A stretch of 64,000 nt of DNA from Tateyamaria omphalii (GTDB taxonomy: Bacteria > Pseudomonadota > Alphaproteobacteria > Rhodobacterales > Rhodobacteraceae). The stretch is from NCBI RefSeq assembly GCF_014651375.1, contig NZ_BMWT01000005.1, forward strand, positions 186,001-250,000. The letters run 5' to 3'. Position numbers and translations under genes: made by a program. Positions 11,324-20,287 of this stretch are shown here, one piece after another (the first letter of the stretch is position 1; each line of letters opens with the position of its first letter). Under the pieces are notes generated by a model that was not told where the DNA came from, searched no databases, and saw only the letters and a list, made by a program, of their open reading frames with translations.

Positions 11324-11785
11324 ATGAAACTGTCGACCAAGGGACGCTATGCGATGGTGGCGCTGGCCGACATCGCCATGCAGCCGGGCGACCAACTTGT
11401 CAGCTTGGGGGATATCTCGACCCGGCAGGACATCTCTTTGCCCTATCTTGAGCAGTTGTTTGTTAAGCTGCGCCGCGCCGATCTGGTGTCTTCGGTGCGT
11501 GGGCCGGGCGGGGGCTACAAACTCGCGCGGTCGGCCTCTGACATCCGTGTGGCCGACATTCTGGCGGCCGTTGATGAAAAGGTAGACGCCATGCACAAAG
11601 GGGCCGGGGCCTCTGGCGCGGCATCCGGGTCCAAGGCGCAGTCGCTGACCAACCGTTTGTGGGAAGGGCTAAGTGCGCATGTTTACGTTTTCCTGCACCA
11701 GACCCGCCTGTCGGATGTAATCGGGAATGAATTGGCCCCTTGTCCCGCAGTGCCCAACCTCTTTGCGGTGGTCGATGATGGCTGA
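11324..11785 (+). CDS. iscR: Rrf2-family iron-sulfur regulator IscR
   Basis: IscR represses or activates iron-sulfur assembly genes. The 153-residue protein starts MKLSTKGRYAMVALADIA and has the Rrf2 winged helix-turn-helix (LPYLEQLFVKLRRADLVSSVRGPGGGYKLAR). I chose ATG 11324 because it gives the family N-terminus and has GGGGG nearby; an ATG at 11282 would add 14 atypical residues. The three clustered cysteines that hold the [2Fe-2S] cluster in E. coli IscR are absent; the only cysteine is Cys140 near the end. This fits the single-cysteine IscR reported for Rhodobacter. It heads the suf cluster. Confidence 0.92.
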   Translation: MKLSTKGRYAMVALADIAMQPGDQLVSLGDISTRQDISLPYLEQLFVKLRRADLVSSVRGPGGGYKLARSASDIRVADILAAVDEKVDAMHKGAGASGAASGSKAQSLTNRLWEGLSAHVYVFLHQTRLSDVIGNELAPCPAVPNLFAVVDDG

Positions 11786-11791
11786 TGTCAA

Positions 11792-11839
11792 CTGGGGGCC
11801 AGCCCCCAGACCCCCTTGGTATTTTTGGTCAGAAGAAAC
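11792..11839 (-). repeat. Intergenic repeat with hairpin, copy 2
   Basis: This stretch between iscR and the desulfurase gene is an inverted relative of the repeat at 4395-4441. It carries a strong hairpin CTGGGGG-CCAG-CCCCCAG (11792-11809), followed on the plus strand by TTGGTATTTTTGG and AGAAGAAAC. The hairpin plus T-rich tract may partly terminate transcription from iscR, and the purine-rich end lies directly before the next start codon. Confidence 0.6.
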
Positions 11840-12970
11840 ATGAGCCGGGTCTATCTGGATCATAACGCAACGACACCTCTGCGCCCCGAGGCGCGAGAGG
11901 CGATGCTGCGCGCAATGGATGTGGTTGGCAATCCGTCGTCGGTCCATGCGGAGGGTCGTGCGGCAAAGGCGATTGTGGAAAAGGCGCGGGGGCAGGTTGC
12001 GGCGCTGATGGGCTGCGATGCGGGGGACATTGTTTTCACCTCCGGTGCGACCGAGGCGGCGGGCATGGCATTTCCTGATCTGTCTGGCGCGATCTTTTCG
12101 GATATCGAACACGATGCGGTGCGTGCCGCGGCATCGACAGGGGAGTTGGCACCGCAATATGTGCTGGACGTGGACACTGATGGCGTTTTGACAGGCACCA
12201 TCAATGGCGTGTCTATCTTTGATGGTATGTGGGATGACGTTGTCGCCATGCAGGCCGCCAACAGCGAGACAGGTGTCTTGCAGAAAACCTTGCCTATTGC
12301 GCAGGACATCTGGGCGACGAAACGGGGCGCTCTGATTGTCGTGGATGCTGTCCAGATGTGGGGCAAGCTCCCGTATAGCATCGCCAATAGTGGCGCGGAC
12401 TTTGTACTGTCGTCAGCGCACAAGTTTGGCGGGCCGAAAGGGATAGGTGCGCTTTATGTGAAAACCGGAGTTGAACCTGCCGTTCGGATCAAGGGCGGTG
12501 GACAGGAAATGGGCCGCAGGTCGGGCACTGAGAACGTCATAGGTATCGCGGGATTTGGGGCGGCAGCCGAGGCTTCACAACGGGATGTGGCCAATGGAAA
12601 ATGGGGCCGGGTCGAGAAACTTAGAAATATTCTAGAAAACGCTCTTGCTGCTGCGTCAAAGACAACTATTTTTGTCGGGAAAGAGGTGCAACGCCTGCCC
12701 AACACCTCCTGTTTCATCACGCCCGGCTGGAAGGGCGAAACACAGGTAATGCAGATGGATCTGGCGGGTTTTGCCATCTCGGCGGGGTCGGCCTGTTCCA
12801 GTGGCAAGGTCAAGGCAAGCCGCGTGCTGAAGGCGACGGGATATTCGGAGCTTGAGGCGGCATCTGCGGTGCGGGTGTCACTAGGGCTTGAGACAACGGA
12901 AGAGGACGTTTTGCGCTTTGTCGATATATGGGCGCAAAAACTGAAGAAACACGAGGCGCGGGCGGCGTAA
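11840..12970 (+). CDS. Cysteine desulfurase, class I (IscS/NifS type)
   Basis: This PLP enzyme takes sulfur from cysteine and passes it on for iron-sulfur assembly. The 376-residue protein shows [21 protein letters not shown], the PLP lysine in SSAHKFGG (Lys195) and the sulfur-carrying Cys319 in [10 protein letters not shown] on the long loop typical of class I. The ATG at 11840 gives the family start [12 protein letters not shown]; an in-frame ATG at 11816 lies inside the intergenic repeat. The cluster also has SufS, so two desulfurases are present. Confidence 0.92.
   Translation: MSRVYLDHNATTPLRPEAREAMLRAMDVVGNPSSVHAEGRAAKAIVEKARGQVAALMGCDAGDIVFTSGATEAAGMAFPDLSGAIFSDIEHDAVRAAASTGELAPQYVLDVDTDGVLTGTINGVSIFDGMWDDVVAMQAANSETGVLQKTLPIAQDIWATKRGALIVVDAVQMWGKLPYSIANSGADFVLSSAHKFGGPKGIGALYVKTGVEPAVRIKGGGQEMGRRSGTENVIGIAGFGAAAEASQRDVANGKWGRVEKLRNILENALAAASKTTIFVGKEVQRLPNTSCFITPGWKGETQVMQMDLAGFAISAGSACSSGKVKASRVLKATGYSELEAASAVRVSLGLETTEEDVLRFVDIWAQKLKKHEARAA
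12621..12635. promoter_or_regulatory. Second TTAGAA-N3-TTCTA palindrome, inside the desulfurase gene
   Basis: TTAGAA-ATA-TTCTAG resembles the palindrome before iscR (TTAGAA-CGG-TTCTAA) with only the last base and the three centre bases different. It lies inside coding sequence about 370 bases before sufB. It could be an intragenic regulator site or chance. Confidence 0.25.
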
Positions 12971-12998
12971 ACCGCTCAGATGCGAGAGGATGTCTGAC

Positions 12999-14513
12999 AT
13001 GGAAAATGTAGTGGTCAAGGAAGGTGTCGATCAGGAAACGGTGGATGCCGTTGCCGAGGTTGGCGGTGCATACAAATACGGTTGGGAAACCGACATCGAG
13101 ATGGAGTATGCACCAAAGGGCCTGACGCCAGACATCGTCAAGCTCATCTCGGAAAAGAACGAAGAGCCCGAGTGGATGACCGAATGGCGCCTGCAGGCTT
13201 ATGAGCGCTGGCTGCAGATGAAAGAGCCGGACTGGGCCATGGTCGACTATCCTGAGATCGACTTTCAGGACCAGTATTACTACGCCCGTCCCAAATCGAT
13301 GGAGGTCAAGCCCAAGTCGCTGGACGAGGTCGACCCCAAGCTGCTGGCCACCTACGAAAAACTGGGTATTCCGCTGAAAGAGCAGATGATCCTTGCCGGT
13401 GTCGAAGGGGCCGAAAATGCACCTGCTGAGGGCCGCAAGGTCGCTGTGGATGCCGTGTTCGACTCCGTGTCTGTCGGTACGACTTTCCAGGCCGAGTTGA
13501 AAAAGGCAGGCGTCATCTTCTGCTCGATTTCCGAGGCGATCAAAGAACATCCCGAGTTGGTCAAAAAGTACCTTGGGTCTGTCGTTCCGGTGCAGGACAA
13601 CTTCTATGCCACGCTGAACAGTGCTGTCTTTTCCGATGGCTCGTTTGTCTACATCCCACCGGGTGTCCGCTGCCCGATGGAACTGTCTACCTATTTCCGC
13701 ATCAATGCGGAAAACACCGGCCAGTTCGAGCGTACGCTGATCATCGCGGACAAGGGCAGTTACGTGTCCTATCTCGAAGGATGTACTGCGCCGCAGCGCG
13801 ATACATCGCAACTGCACGCCGCTGTGGTCGAAATCGTGATCCTGGAAGATGCAGAGGTGAAGTATTCGACCGTGCAGAACTGGTATCCTGGGGATGAGAA
13901 CGGCAAAGGTGGCATCTATAACTTCGTGACCAAGCGCGCCGATTGCCGTGGCGATCGTGCCAAGGTGATGTGGACGCAGGTTGAAACTGGCTCTGCCGTG
14001 ACCTGGAAGTACCCGTCCTGCATTCTGCGCGGTGACGATAGCCAGGGCGAGTTCTACTCCATCGCCATCGCCAACAACATGCAGCAGGCCGATACCGGCA
14101 CCAAGATGGTGCACCTGGGCAAGAACACCAAGTCGCGCATCGTATCTAAGGGCATCAGCGCGGGCAAGGCGCAGAACACCTATCGTGGTCTTGTGTCCAT
14201 GCACCCAAAAGCCAAGGACAGCCGCAACTACACCCAGTGCGACAGCTTGTTAATCGGTGACAAATGCGGTGCCCACACGGTTCCGTATATCGAGGTGAAG
14301 AACAACTCGTCCCGCGTGGAACACGAGGCGACGACGTCCAAGGTGGATGACGACCAGCTCTTCTACTGCCGCAGCCGTGGCATGGACGAGGAAGAAGCGG
14401 TGGCCCTTGTGGTCAACGGCTTCTGCAAGGACGTGCTGCAGGCACTGCCCATGGAGTTCGCCATGGAAGCGCAGCAATTGGTTGCCATCTCGCTCGAAGG
14501 GTCGGTGGGCTGA
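12999..14513 (+). CDS. sufB: Iron-sulfur cluster scaffold SufB
   Basis: SufB is the scaffold subunit of the SufBC2D complex on which clusters are built. The 504 residues show the family pattern including [29 protein letters not shown], the SYLEGCTAP cysteine and the C-terminal [22 protein letters not shown] prefer the ATG at 12999 because GAGAGGA precedes it by eight bases; an ATG at 12990 directly abuts that site. Length is normal. Confidence 0.97.
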   Translation: MENVVVKEGVDQETVDAVAEVGGAYKYGWETDIEMEYAPKGLTPDIVKLISEKNEEPEWMTEWRLQAYERWLQMKEPDWAMVDYPEIDFQDQYYYARPKSMEVKPKSLDEVDPKLLATYEKLGIPLKEQMILAGVEGAENAPAEGRKVAVDAVFDSVSVGTTFQAELKKAGVIFCSISEAIKEHPELVKKYLGSVVPVQDNFYATLNSAVFSDGSFVYIPPGVRCPMELSTYFRINAENTGQFERTLIIADKGSYVSYLEGCTAPQRDTSQLHAAVVEIVILEDAEVKYSTVQNWYPGDENGKGGIYNFVTKRADCRGDRAKVMWTQVETGSAVTWKYPSCILRGDDSQGEFYSIAIANNMQQADTGTKMVHLGKNTKSRIVSKGISAGKAQNTYRGLVSMHPKAKDSRNYTQCDSLLIGDKCGAHTVPYIEVKNNSSRVEHEATTSKVDDDQLFYCRSRGMDEEEAVALVVNGFCKDVLQALPMEFAMEAQQLVAISLEGSVG

Positions 14514-14516
14514 TCC

Positions 14517-14708
14517 ATGTCTGAACCGAAGGAACCCAGGTCCGCCTTTGTGACCATGGCCTTGTCCGTCCTTGGGGGCGCGGCACTTGGCGGTGGCGTG
14601 GGGGTGTTGTTCCTGCCTGACTTCGCCGCTGCGCTTGCCATCGGTGGGGCGATGACGGGCGGGGCAATCGGGGCGGCGTTCTTTCTTTTTGCCGGGGCTG
14701 ACCGATGA
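14517..14708 (+). CDS. Small membrane protein in the suf cluster
   Basis: A 63-residue protein with two glycine/alanine-rich hydrophobic segments (about residues 12-32 and 36-59). No family recognised. It starts three bases after sufB and its stop overlaps the next start (ATGA), so it belongs to the suf transcript. Confidence 0.7.
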   Translation: MSEPKEPRSAFVTMALSVLGGAALGGGVGVLFLPDFAAALAIGGAMTGGAIGAAFFLFAGADR

Positions 14709-15013
14709 AGGATCTGTCGAACACACAGCGGACCGACGTCAGGATCAAACGTCACGTGGTCTCGAATCTGGACGGCACACAGCAGGGCGGGCTGGCCTTT
14801 CTGATTGCTTTGATTGGCGGCATGATCGTGGCGGCTTCACTTGCGCCCGGCGCGTTGACGTCTTTCTGGGTGTGGCTTGCGCTTTTGATGCTGTCCGTTG
14901 CAGTGGCGACGGGAGCCCAACGGCTGTTTGCCCGCGATCCTGCGGAAGATGCGGAACAACGCGCGTCTTCTCAATTCAGCTCTGCGCAAAAGGGGCAGAT
15001 CAATGGCACCTGA
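14705..15013 (+). CDS. Membrane protein of unknown function in the suf cluster
   Basis: A 102-residue protein with a basic N-terminus (MKDLSNTQRTDVRIKRHVV), two predicted membrane segments (about 29-48 and 53-72) and a polar tail. No family recognised. It overlaps the preceding gene by four bases. Confidence 0.68.
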   Translation: MKDLSNTQRTDVRIKRHVVSNLDGTQQGGLAFLIALIGGMIVAASLAPGALTSFWVWLALLMLSVAVATGAQRLFARDPAEDAEQRASSQFSSAQKGQINGT

Positions 15014-15335
15014 TGCACCACGTAAGCCAAGTGGCCTTCAAGTCCGCTTTGGACATCCGGGACGTCTCCTACCGGAAACGCGGGAACTGACGCTGGTGAT
15101 CTTGGGTCACCTGATCGTGTTCATGTTGTCCATCGCCCATGACGAAATTGTTGCTGAAATGGTCTCCGATGGCTGGATCATCCAAAAGTACGCGGAACGG
15201 TTTGAGATCCTGATGGGGCTGATCCTCTTTATGTGCTGGGGCGCGCTGACGCTTCGGTTCGTCACAATTCTGCGACATGCCCGCGCCGCTGACGGCCTGT
15301 GCCGCGACTGCAGCGAGCCACATGGAAAACACTGA
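15003..15335 (+). CDS. Small membrane protein of unknown function in the suf cluster
   Basis: A 110-residue protein from the ATG at 15003, which overlaps the end of the previous gene by 11 bases. Two hydrophobic segments (about 30-46 and 70-88) flank a polar loop, and the tail has a cysteine pair (LCRDCSEPHGKH). Not recognised. An earlier ATG in the same frame at 14898 would overlap the upstream gene by 116 bases and is less likely. Confidence 0.55.
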   Translation: MAPDAPRKPSGLQVRFGHPGRLLPETRELTLVILGHLIVFMLSIAHDEIVAEMVSDGWIIQKYAERFEILMGLILFMCWGALTLRFVTILRHARAADGLCRDCSEPHGKH

Positions 15336-15345
15336 AGGTTAGACG

Positions 15346-15660
15346 ATGATCCTGACTACAACAAACACGGTCGAAGGCCACAAGGTCACCGACTACCGCG
15401 GCATCGTCGTGGGTGAAGCGATCATGGGGGCCAATATTGTCCGCGATTTCTTTGCCGGTGTCCGAGATATCGTAGGCGGTCGCGCCGGCGCATATGAATC
15501 CAAACTTCAGGATGCACGTGACATGGCCATGACGGAGCTAGAACAACGTGCGGCAGCGCTCGGCGCGAACGCCGTCATCGGAATAGACCTCGACTACGAG
15601 GTTGTTGGGGACTCAATGTTGATGGTCAGTGTCTCGGGCACCGCCGTCATTGTGCAATAG
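15346..15660 (+). CDS. YbjQ/UPF0145 family protein
   Basis: A 104-residue protein with the YbjQ pattern: [23 protein letters not shown], a [18 protein letters not shown] segment and [15 protein letters not shown]. Members form pentamers and are described as putative heavy-metal-binding proteins; function is not firmly known. Its place inside the suf cluster suggests a link to metal handling, which is inference. Confidence 0.88.
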   Translation: MILTTTNTVEGHKVTDYRGIVVGEAIMGANIVRDFFAGVRDIVGGRAGAYESKLQDARDMAMTELEQRAAALGANAVIGIDLDYEVVGDSMLMVSVSGTAVIVQ

Positions 15661-15692
15661 CGCGCGACAGGCGCGAGACGAGGAAAACAAAA

Positions 15693-16448
15693 ATGCTGAA
15701 TATCAAAAACTTGCATGTTCAACTTGAAGAAGAAGACAAGCAGATTTTGAAAGGGGTCGACCTAACTGTCGAGGCGGGTAAGGTTCACGCGATCATGGGG
15801 CCAAACGGATCGGGCAAGTCCACTTTGTCCTATGTCCTGTCGGGCCGCGATGGCTATGAAGTCACGGAGGGCGAGGCGAAGCTGGACGGCGAAGACTTGC
15901 TCGAGATGGAGCCAGAGGAACGCGCCGCCGCAGGCCTGTTCCTCGCCTTCCAATATCCCGTTGAAATCCCTGGTGTTGGTAACATGACCTTCCTGCGCAC
16001 GGCAGTGAACGCACAGCGCAAGGCGCGGGGCGAAGATGAAATCAGCGCCGCTGACTTTCTCAAGGTGATCCGTGAGCGCGCGAAGGCTCTGAAAATCGAC
16101 GCGGACATGCTCAAGCGCCCGGTCAATGTCGGCTTCTCTGGTGGTGAGAAAAAGCGCAACGAAATCCTGCAGATGGCGATGCTAGAGCCCAAGATGTGTA
16201 TCCTTGACGAAACCGATTCCGGTCTCGACGTGGATGCGATGAAACTGGTTGCTGAAGGTGTGAACGCGCTGCGCAACGAAGGGCGCGGATTCCTTGTCAT
16301 CACGCACTACCAGCGTCTTCTGGACCACATTAAACCTGATGTCGTACACATCATGGCGGACGGCAAAATCGTGAAGACAGGCGGTCCCGAGCTGGCGCTT
16401 GAAGTTGAAAACAACGGCTATGCCGACATTTTGGCTGAGGTGGCGTAA
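15693..16448 (+). CDS. sufC: Iron-sulfur assembly ATPase SufC
   Basis: SufC is the ABC-type ATPase of SufBC2D. The 251 residues have Walker A GPNGSGKST (36-44), the Q-loop region FLAFQYPVEIPG, the signature FSGGEKKRNE, the SufC-type Walker B CILDETDSGLDVD and a switch histidine in VITHYQR. Its stop overlaps the sufD start (TAATG). Confidence 0.97.
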   Translation: MLNIKNLHVQLEEEDKQILKGVDLTVEAGKVHAIMGPNGSGKSTLSYVLSGRDGYEVTEGEAKLDGEDLLEMEPEERAAAGLFLAFQYPVEIPGVGNMTFLRTAVNAQRKARGEDEISAADFLKVIRERAKALKIDADMLKRPVNVGFSGGEKKRNEILQMAMLEPKMCILDETDSGLDVDAMKLVAEGVNALRNEGRGFLVITHYQRLLDHIKPDVVHIMADGKIVKTGGPELALEVENNGYADILAEVA

Positions 16449-17722
16449 TGGCTGAACCCGCACCAAAATCGAACCCGACCGAGGAACGTTTGGACACCCT
16501 CACCATGCCGCAAAACGGCTGGGCGGATGCCGCGCGCAAGGCGGCTTTGGCCCGTGTCCGTGAGATGGGGCTGCCCGGGCGACGCGACGAGTATTGGAAG
16601 TTCACGCGGCCAGACAGCCTCGTGCAGCCAACGGCCCCGGTTGCCGCGCTGTTCCAAAATGAAGAGGGCCCGTTGTTCGGCGACCTTGACCGGCTCAAGA
16701 TCGTTTTCGTCGACGGAGTCTTTGATGCAGAACAATCCGATGATCTGACGCTGTCCGGCGTGCGCATCGACCGGCTGGCTGAAAGTGCGGACATTCATTG
16801 GGCGTCCGACCTTTATGGAACGCTTGAGGGCAACGGCCACTACGTGCCCCGGCCTTTGGCAGCATTGAACACGGCATACGCCACTGACGGTGTGCTGATC
16901 CATGTCACGGATAAAGCTGAAAAGCCGATAAACTTCATCTACTTGCATGAAAACGAAACATCAGATGCTATCCTGCACCACGTGGTCAAACTCGATCCGG
17001 GGGCCGAGCTGACCCTTTTGGAAACCGGCCCGGCGGCGGCGCGGTTCAATAAGGCGATGGAAGTGGATGTGGCCGATGGCGCGACCTTCCACCATGTGCG
17101 TGCTCAAGGTCGCGACCATGAACGCCGTGCAGCGACGCATATCTTTGCGCGTCTGGGCGCTGAATCCGTGTTCAAGTCGTTCACGTTGACCGTGAATGGT
17201 CGTCTGACCCGCAACGAGTGCGTGATCGACATCACCGGCGACGATGCGGTCGCGCATGTTGCGGGGGCATGCGTGGGCGATGGCGATTTCCACCACGACG
17301 ACACCGTGTTTGTGACCCATGACGCGCTGCGCTGCGAAAGCCGCCAGGTGTTTAAGAAGGTGCTGCGCAACGGGGCGGTTGGTGTGTTCCAGGGCAAGAT
17401 CCTTGTAAAGGAAGGCGCCCAGAAAACAGACGGTTACCAGATCAGCCAGTCGCTACTTCTGGATGATGACAGCCAGTTCCTCGCCAAGCCTGAGTTGGAA
17501 ATCTATGCCGACGATGTGGCCTGTTCGCATGGGTCTACATCCGGCGCCATCGACGAAGAAGCGCTGTTCTACCTGCGCTCACGTGGCGTACCGGCCGAGA
17601 TTGCGACTGATCTGCTGACGTTGGCCTTCCTCGCCGAGGCTGTAGAAGAGATCGAAGACGAAGTTTTGCGCGACGCATTGGTCGAACGCCTGCAAGGCTG
17701 GCTGGAGCGTCACCGGGGCTAA
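16448..17722 (+). CDS. sufD: Iron-sulfur cluster assembly protein SufD
   Basis: SufD pairs with SufB in the scaffold complex and supports iron acquisition. The 424-residue protein has the SufB/SufD core: GVFQGKILVKEGAQKTDGYQ, ADDVACSHGSTSGAIDEEALFYLRSRG in parts, and the end LVERLQGWLERHRG. Translational coupling to sufC is likely because the stop and start overlap. Confidence 0.96.
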   Translation: MAEPAPKSNPTEERLDTLTMPQNGWADAARKAALARVREMGLPGRRDEYWKFTRPDSLVQPTAPVAALFQNEEGPLFGDLDRLKIVFVDGVFDAEQSDDLTLSGVRIDRLAESADIHWASDLYGTLEGNGHYVPRPLAALNTAYATDGVLIHVTDKAEKPINFIYLHENETSDAILHHVVKLDPGAELTLLETGPAAARFNKAMEVDVADGATFHHVRAQGRDHERRAATHIFARLGAESVFKSFTLTVNGRLTRNECVIDITGDDAVAHVAGACVGDGDFHHDDTVFVTHDALRCESRQVFKKVLRNGAVGVFQGKILVKEGAQKTDGYQISQSLLLDDDSQFLAKPELEIYADDVACSHGSTSGAIDEEALFYLRSRGVPAEIATDLLTLAFLAEAVEEIEDEVLRDALVERLQGWLERHRG

Positions 17723-17723
17723 A

Positions 17724-18206
17724 ATGGCCATCACGCAGAACATTACGGCCACATATCGTGGTCCGGGGCGCGTCGTGAGGCGTTTGCTTGAGCTTGGCCA
17801 GCGCGAAGATCGTGCGCTGGCCTATCTCATGGCGTCTTGTGCCCTGGTTTTCATTGCGCAATTGCCACGACTGGCGCGCGAGGCGCATTTGACCGGTCAG
17901 GATCTCAATATGCTGATGGGCGCTTCTCTGATGGCGTGGATTTTCGTAGCGCCGCTCTTGTTCTACGTGATTGCTTTTGCGGCACGTGGTGTCGGGCGCA
18001 TTTTGCGCGGGCAGGGCACGTCTTATGGCGCGCGGTTGGCACTGTTTTGGGCGCTTCTTGCGTCCTCACCATTGATCCTGCTGCATGGCCTGATCGCGGG
18101 CTTTGTTGGCCCGGGCATCCAGCTTCAGACCGTGGGCCTGATCTGGTTCATGGTGTTCATGTGGTTCTGGATCGGCGGATCCATCGCGCAGGAGCGAGCA
18201 GCGTGA
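17724..18206 (+). CDS. Yip1-like integral membrane protein
   Basis: A 160-residue protein with four to five membrane segments beginning near residue 33 and a short basic N-terminal region. The pattern (REDRALAYLMASCALVFIAQLPRLAR) is that of Yip1-domain proteins often found in this cluster in Rhodobacteraceae. Function unknown. It starts one base after the sufD stop. Confidence 0.75.
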   Translation: MAITQNITATYRGPGRVVRRLLELGQREDRALAYLMASCALVFIAQLPRLAREAHLTGQDLNMLMGASLMAWIFVAPLLFYVIAFAARGVGRILRGQGTSYGARLALFWALLASSPLILLHGLIAGFVGPGIQLQTVGLIWFMVFMWFWIGGSIAQERAA

Positions 18207-18808
18207 ACGCTGCCGCAGATCTGGCGGTCGACACGCTGCGGGACCCCAAAGAAGTGGCGCAGCGCATTATCGGATGGCATCTGGATCGGCAGACCCTCTA
18301 TTTTGCGCTGTTTGCCGTCGCTGCGGTCAATGCCATTCTGGCCTCTGCGCCCGTGGTGCTGGCCCCGGGTTCCATTGATCCTGCCGCGCAGGCGGCGATC
18401 CCGCTTCTGGCCTTGCTTGAACGGCCCTTTGCGCTGTTTGCGATGATCGCGGGCGGGCTTCTGGTCATGGTACATGGGCTGGTCTGGGCCGGGCGTGCCC
18501 TTGGCGGGCATGGCGAATTCACCGACATGTTGGCACTGCTGACCTGGTTGCAGGCGCTGCGTGCGGCTGCACAGGCCCTTGTGCTTGCGCTCAGCTTGAT
18601 CGTGCCGGCCATTGCGGGCCTTGTGGCGCTGGTCGTCGCGATCGTCGCGTTTTGGCTATTGTTGCATTTTGTCAGCGCAGCGTTGCGTTTTGACTCGCTG
18701 TTTCGTGCTTTTGGCTTGCTGATCATCGTGCTGGCCGGACTGTTTATTGGAATGATGATGCTTGTGACGCTGACCGGCGTGACGGCAGGAGGACTTGCGA
18801 ATGTATGA
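18203..18808 (+). CDS. Second Yip1-like integral membrane protein
   Basis: From a GTG at 18203, overlapping the previous stop (GTGA), the frame encodes 201 residues with about five membrane segments. The region before the first segment (LRDPKEVAQRIIGWHLDRQTLYFAL) resembles Yip1-type proteins. The two membrane proteins probably act together. It overlaps the sufS start by eight bases. Confidence 0.72.
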   Translation: MNAAADLAVDTLRDPKEVAQRIIGWHLDRQTLYFALFAVAAVNAILASAPVVLAPGSIDPAAQAAIPLLALLERPFALFAMIAGGLLVMVHGLVWAGRALGGHGEFTDMLALLTWLQALRAAAQALVLALSLIVPAIAGLVALVVAIVAFWLLLHFVSAALRFDSLFRAFGLLIIVLAGLFIGMMMLVTLTGVTAGGLANV

Positions 18809-20021
18809 TGTGAACGCCATCCGGGCGGATTTTCCCATTCTCAGCCGCGAGGTGAACGGAAAGCCGCTGGTCTATCTGGACAGCGGTGCGTCTGCCCAGA
18901 AGCCGCAGGTCGTCATCGATGCCATTTCCAAGGCGTACTCTGAAGAGTATGCGAATGTTCACAGAGGGTTGCACTTCCTTTCTAATCTCGCGACCGACAA
19001 TTATGAAAGTGTCCGTGGCAAGCTGGCCCGCTTCCTGAATGCAGGTTCCGAGGACGAAATCGTGATGAACTCGGGCACGACCGAGGGCATCAACATGGTG
19101 GCCTATGGCTGGGCTATGCCGCGGATGGAGGCTGGCGACGAAATCGTCCTGTCCGTCATGGAGCACCACGCCAATATCGTCCCTTGGCATTACTTGCGGG
19201 AACGGCAGGGTGTTGTTCTGAAATGGGTGGATGTGGACGCCACGGGCGCGCTTGATCCGCAGAAGGTTATTGATGCGATTGGCCCCAAGACCAAGCTGGT
19301 CGCCGTCACCCACATGTCCAATGTTTTGGGCACAAAAGTGGATGTGAAAGCAATCTGTGAAGGGGCACATGCCAAAGGTGTGCCGGTGCTGGTTGACGGG
19401 TCGCAGGCTGCCGTCCACATGCCGGTTGATGTGCAGGACTTGGGCGCTGATTTCTACGCCATCACGGGCCACAAACTCTACGGTCCCTCGGGGTCGGGTG
19501 CCATCTATTGCAAGGCCGAACGCATGGCCGAGATGCGCCCGTTCATCGGCGGCGGCGACATGATCAAGGAAGTGTTCAAGGACGGCGTGATCTACAACGA
19601 TCCGCCCCACAAGTTCGAGGCGGGCACACCAGGCATCGTGCAGATGATCGGGTTGGGCGTCGCTCTGGAATACATGATGGGCCACGGGATGGAGGCCATC
19701 GCGGCGCACGAAGATTCTTTGCGCGACTACACGGTGGAGAAATTGGGTGGGCTCAACTGGCTGCAGGTGCAGGGCACGACCCCGGACAAGGGCGCCATTT
19801 TCTCATTCACCTTGGACGGGGCAGGGCATGCACATGACATCTCGACCATCCTCGACAAGAAGGGTGTGGCGGTGCGGGCCGGTCAACATTGCGTAGGTCC
19901 GCTGATGGAGCATATGGGGCTGAACGCCACTTGCCGCGCGTCCTTTGGCATGTACAACACCAAGGAAGAGGTGGATGTGCTGGTGGACGCGTTGGAGCTG
20001 GCACACGACCTGTTTGCGTGA
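18801..20021 (+). CDS. sufS: Cysteine desulfurase SufS
   Basis: SufS (class II desulfurase) supplies persulfide sulfur to SufBCD, usually through SufE or SufU. The 406 residues show SGTTEGINMVAYG, EHHANIVPWH, the PLP lysine in ITGHKLYGPSG (Lys225) and the active Cys378 in NATCRASFG. AGGAGG lies seven bases before the ATG at 18801. A partner SufE/SufU gene is not in the window. Confidence 0.96.
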   Translation: MYDVNAIRADFPILSREVNGKPLVYLDSGASAQKPQVVIDAISKAYSEEYANVHRGLHFLSNLATDNYESVRGKLARFLNAGSEDEIVMNSGTTEGINMVAYGWAMPRMEAGDEIVLSVMEHHANIVPWHYLRERQGVVLKWVDVDATGALDPQKVIDAIGPKTKLVAVTHMSNVLGTKVDVKAICEGAHAKGVPVLVDGSQAAVHMPVDVQDLGADFYAITGHKLYGPSGSGAIYCKAERMAEMRPFIGGGDMIKEVFKDGVIYNDPPHKFEAGTPGIVQMIGLGVALEYMMGHGMEAIAAHEDSLRDYTVEKLGGLNWLQVQGTTPDKGAIFSFTLDGAGHAHDISTILDKKGVAVRAGQHCVGPLMEHMGLNATCRASFGMYNTKEEVDVLVDALELAHDLFA

Positions 20022-20023
20022 TC

Positions 20024-20039
20024 TGTCCCCGCGGGGACA
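20024..20039 (+). terminator. GC-rich palindrome after sufS
   Basis: A perfect 16-base palindrome TGTCCCCGCGGGGACA begins three bases after the sufS stop. It can form a stem only if the centre opens, and no T tract follows, so it may be a weak terminator or 3' stabilising element of the suf message. Confidence 0.4.
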
Positions 20040-20210
20040 AGGTGTGCGCTCGATTTACCTGATGTTTTACAAGTTGCGAAAGCGCAGGTAAGTCAATCAC
20101 TTGAGGTGCGTGCGCGGCGTTTTGTCGATGTTAACCAGCCGGACGCGATGCTGCTGCCTGAAACCGGACGGGGTTCAAAAAGGGCCACTGCGTCGCGCGG
20201 TGTTTCTTAT

Positions 20211-20231
20211 CGATTGTACGTTGTACAGTCG
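20211..20231. promoter_or_regulatory. Imperfect palindrome upstream of the MFS gene
   Basis: The arms CGATTGTAC and GTACAGTCG pair at eight of nine positions around a GTT centre, 57 bases before the MFS start. The place and symmetry fit a repressor site. The rest of 20040-20287 shows no gene I can support. Confidence 0.35.
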
Positions 20232-20287
20232 GGCGGGTGCGTATCGGTTTTTTGCGATCGCGCCGTGGTTCAATTTGGACATCTTCA

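Noticed and set aside
12810-14204. 464-codon open frame on the minus strand opposite sufB
   Set aside because: It is the antisense of a conserved gene, is rich in His and Arg, has no recognisable domain and no ribosome-binding site. High-GC coding sequence often leaves such frames open.
18744-19709. 321-codon minus-strand frame opposite sufS
   Set aside because: Antisense of a conserved gene, histidine-rich by codon reflection, no motif.
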